This document shows, piece by piece, positions 11,796-12,331 of a DNA stretch of 12,331 bases. Both the position numbers and the translations under genes were made by a program. How positions within the stretch are numbered: position 1 is the first letter of the stretch; every line of letters starts with the position of its first letter. The DNA comes from Sphingomonas sp. (lineage in GTDB: Bacteria > Pseudomonadota > Alphaproteobacteria > Sphingomonadales > Sphingomonadaceae). The stretch covers positions 1 to 12,331 of the forward strand of contig JASLBO010000415.1 in assembly GCA_030146605.1 (NCBI GenBank), written 5' to 3'. The notes under the pieces are model-generated. The model saw nothing but the letters and a program-made list of their open reading frames with translations, did no database searches and was not told the origin of the DNA.

Positions 11796-12331
11796 ATGTT
11801 GACGCGCAGAACCATGCTAGGCAGCGGTGCGGCGCTGGTTACCGTTGGGCACTTCCCGGCGCCCGCCGCCCCCCCTCCGGCATTCGTCCGGCGCGAGGGC
11901 ACCCGGCTGATGCTCGACGGCAAACCCTATCGCTTCGCGGGCGCGAACCTCTGGTACGGGGCATGGCTCGGCGCCGCGGCAAAATTCGGCAACCGCGAGC
12001 GGCTGGCACGTGAGCTCGACACGCTCGCCGCGACCGGCGTCACCAATCTGCGCCTGCTCGCCTCGGGCGAGAATTCCCCGCTCAGGAATTCGGTCAAACC
12101 CGCCTTCCGCGACCGCAGCAATGTCTGGAACCCCGCTCTGCTCGACGGACTCGATTACTGCCTCGCCGAAATAGCGAAGCGCAACATGAAGGCGGTGCTC
12201 TACCTCACCAATTTCTGGGAATGGTCGGGCGGCATGATGACGTACTTAAGCTACGTCAACGGCGGCAAGTTCATCGACGCCAACGACCCCGCCCATCCCT
12301 GGCCCGAATTCGCCGACGCCACCTCCCAATT
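11796..12331 (+). CDS. GH5 mannanase-like glycoside hydrolase, 5' part, Tat signal
   Basis: The first 178 codons of an exported glycoside hydrolase; the rest is beyond the right edge. Residues 1-28 look like a Tat signal (TRRTMLGSGAALVTVG, twin Arg4-Arg5, then a Pro/Ala-rich end). The catalytic domain starts with the GH5 mannanase-type opening FVRREGTRLMLDGKPYRFAG (30-49), then ANLWYG, a helix RERLARELDTLAATGVTNLR (67-86), and YLTNFWEWSGGM (136-147). Family members (mannan endo-1,4-beta-mannosidases) cleave beta-1,4-mannan outside the cytoplasm. Both catalytic Glu residues lie beyond the window, so intactness cannot be judged. The start is good: GAGGGG eight bases upstream of ATG. Other GH5 beta-glycanase activity is possible. 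Confidence 0.82.
   Translation, partial: MLTRRTMLGSGAALVTVGHFPAPAAPPPAFVRREGTRLMLDGKPYRFAGANLWYGAWLGAAAKFGNRERLARELDTLAATGVTNLRLLASGENSPLRNSVKPAFRDRSNVWNPALLDGLDYCLAEIAKRNMKAVLYLTNFWEWSGGMMTYLSYVNGGKFIDANDPAHPWPEFADATSQ

Overview
The window is high-GC, densely coded chromosomal DNA that looks like an alphaproteobacterium, most likely a sphingomonad (Sphingomonas or a close relative). This rests on the overall protein flavour (the short SelO form, the D-glycerate dehydrogenase form, the DUF465 / Bax-inhibitor / zinc-ribbon trio), the GTG and TTG starts with good Shine-Dalgarno sites, and several families of short palindromic intergenic repeats. No tRNA, rRNA, CRISPR array, transposase or phage gene is visible. 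The genus is inference.

Layout. 1-539 (+) is the 3' end of a thiolase, tail-to-tail (4-base overlap) with two exported-protein genes on the minus strand: a LprI-like/DUF1311 protein (536-946) and an SH3-domain protein (995-1471), probably one transcript. Divergent from these is a D-glycerate-type 2-hydroxyacid dehydrogenase (1565-2563, +) followed by a small two-helix membrane protein of DUF6766 type (2628-3050, +). A palindrome separates this from a minus-strand block: alpha/beta hydrolase (5812-6675), GT4-type glycosyltransferase (4571-5704) and a long nitronate-monooxygenase-like flavoprotein (3091-4494) with a C-terminal cysteine cluster and a TTG start. The hydrolase is divergent from selO (6694-8046, +), with only 18 bases between the start codons. 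A clear astD (8164-9579, +) follows.

9580-9901 has no gene and is a mosaic of repeats: a 132-bp compound palindrome, a degenerate second copy of the last bases of astD, and a paired-stem repeat also found at 5730-5809. After a 66-codon orphan ORF come a candidate promoter, a leader with four successive hairpins, and a tight operon: DUF465 protein, Bax-inhibitor-1/YccA (YbhL-like) membrane protein, and a TFIIB-type zinc-ribbon protein, closed by a strong intrinsic terminator (11585-11621). A third repeat family (11643-11729) precedes the start of a Tat-exported GH5 mannanase-like gene that runs off the right edge.

The genes are mostly ordinary metabolism and envelope housekeeping, not one pathway. 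The points most worth a second look are the structured leader in front of the DUF465/BI-1 operon, the Fe-S-like cysteine cluster on the nitronate-monooxygenase-like protein, the duplicated astD tail around a palindromic repeat, and the C-terminally different SelO.
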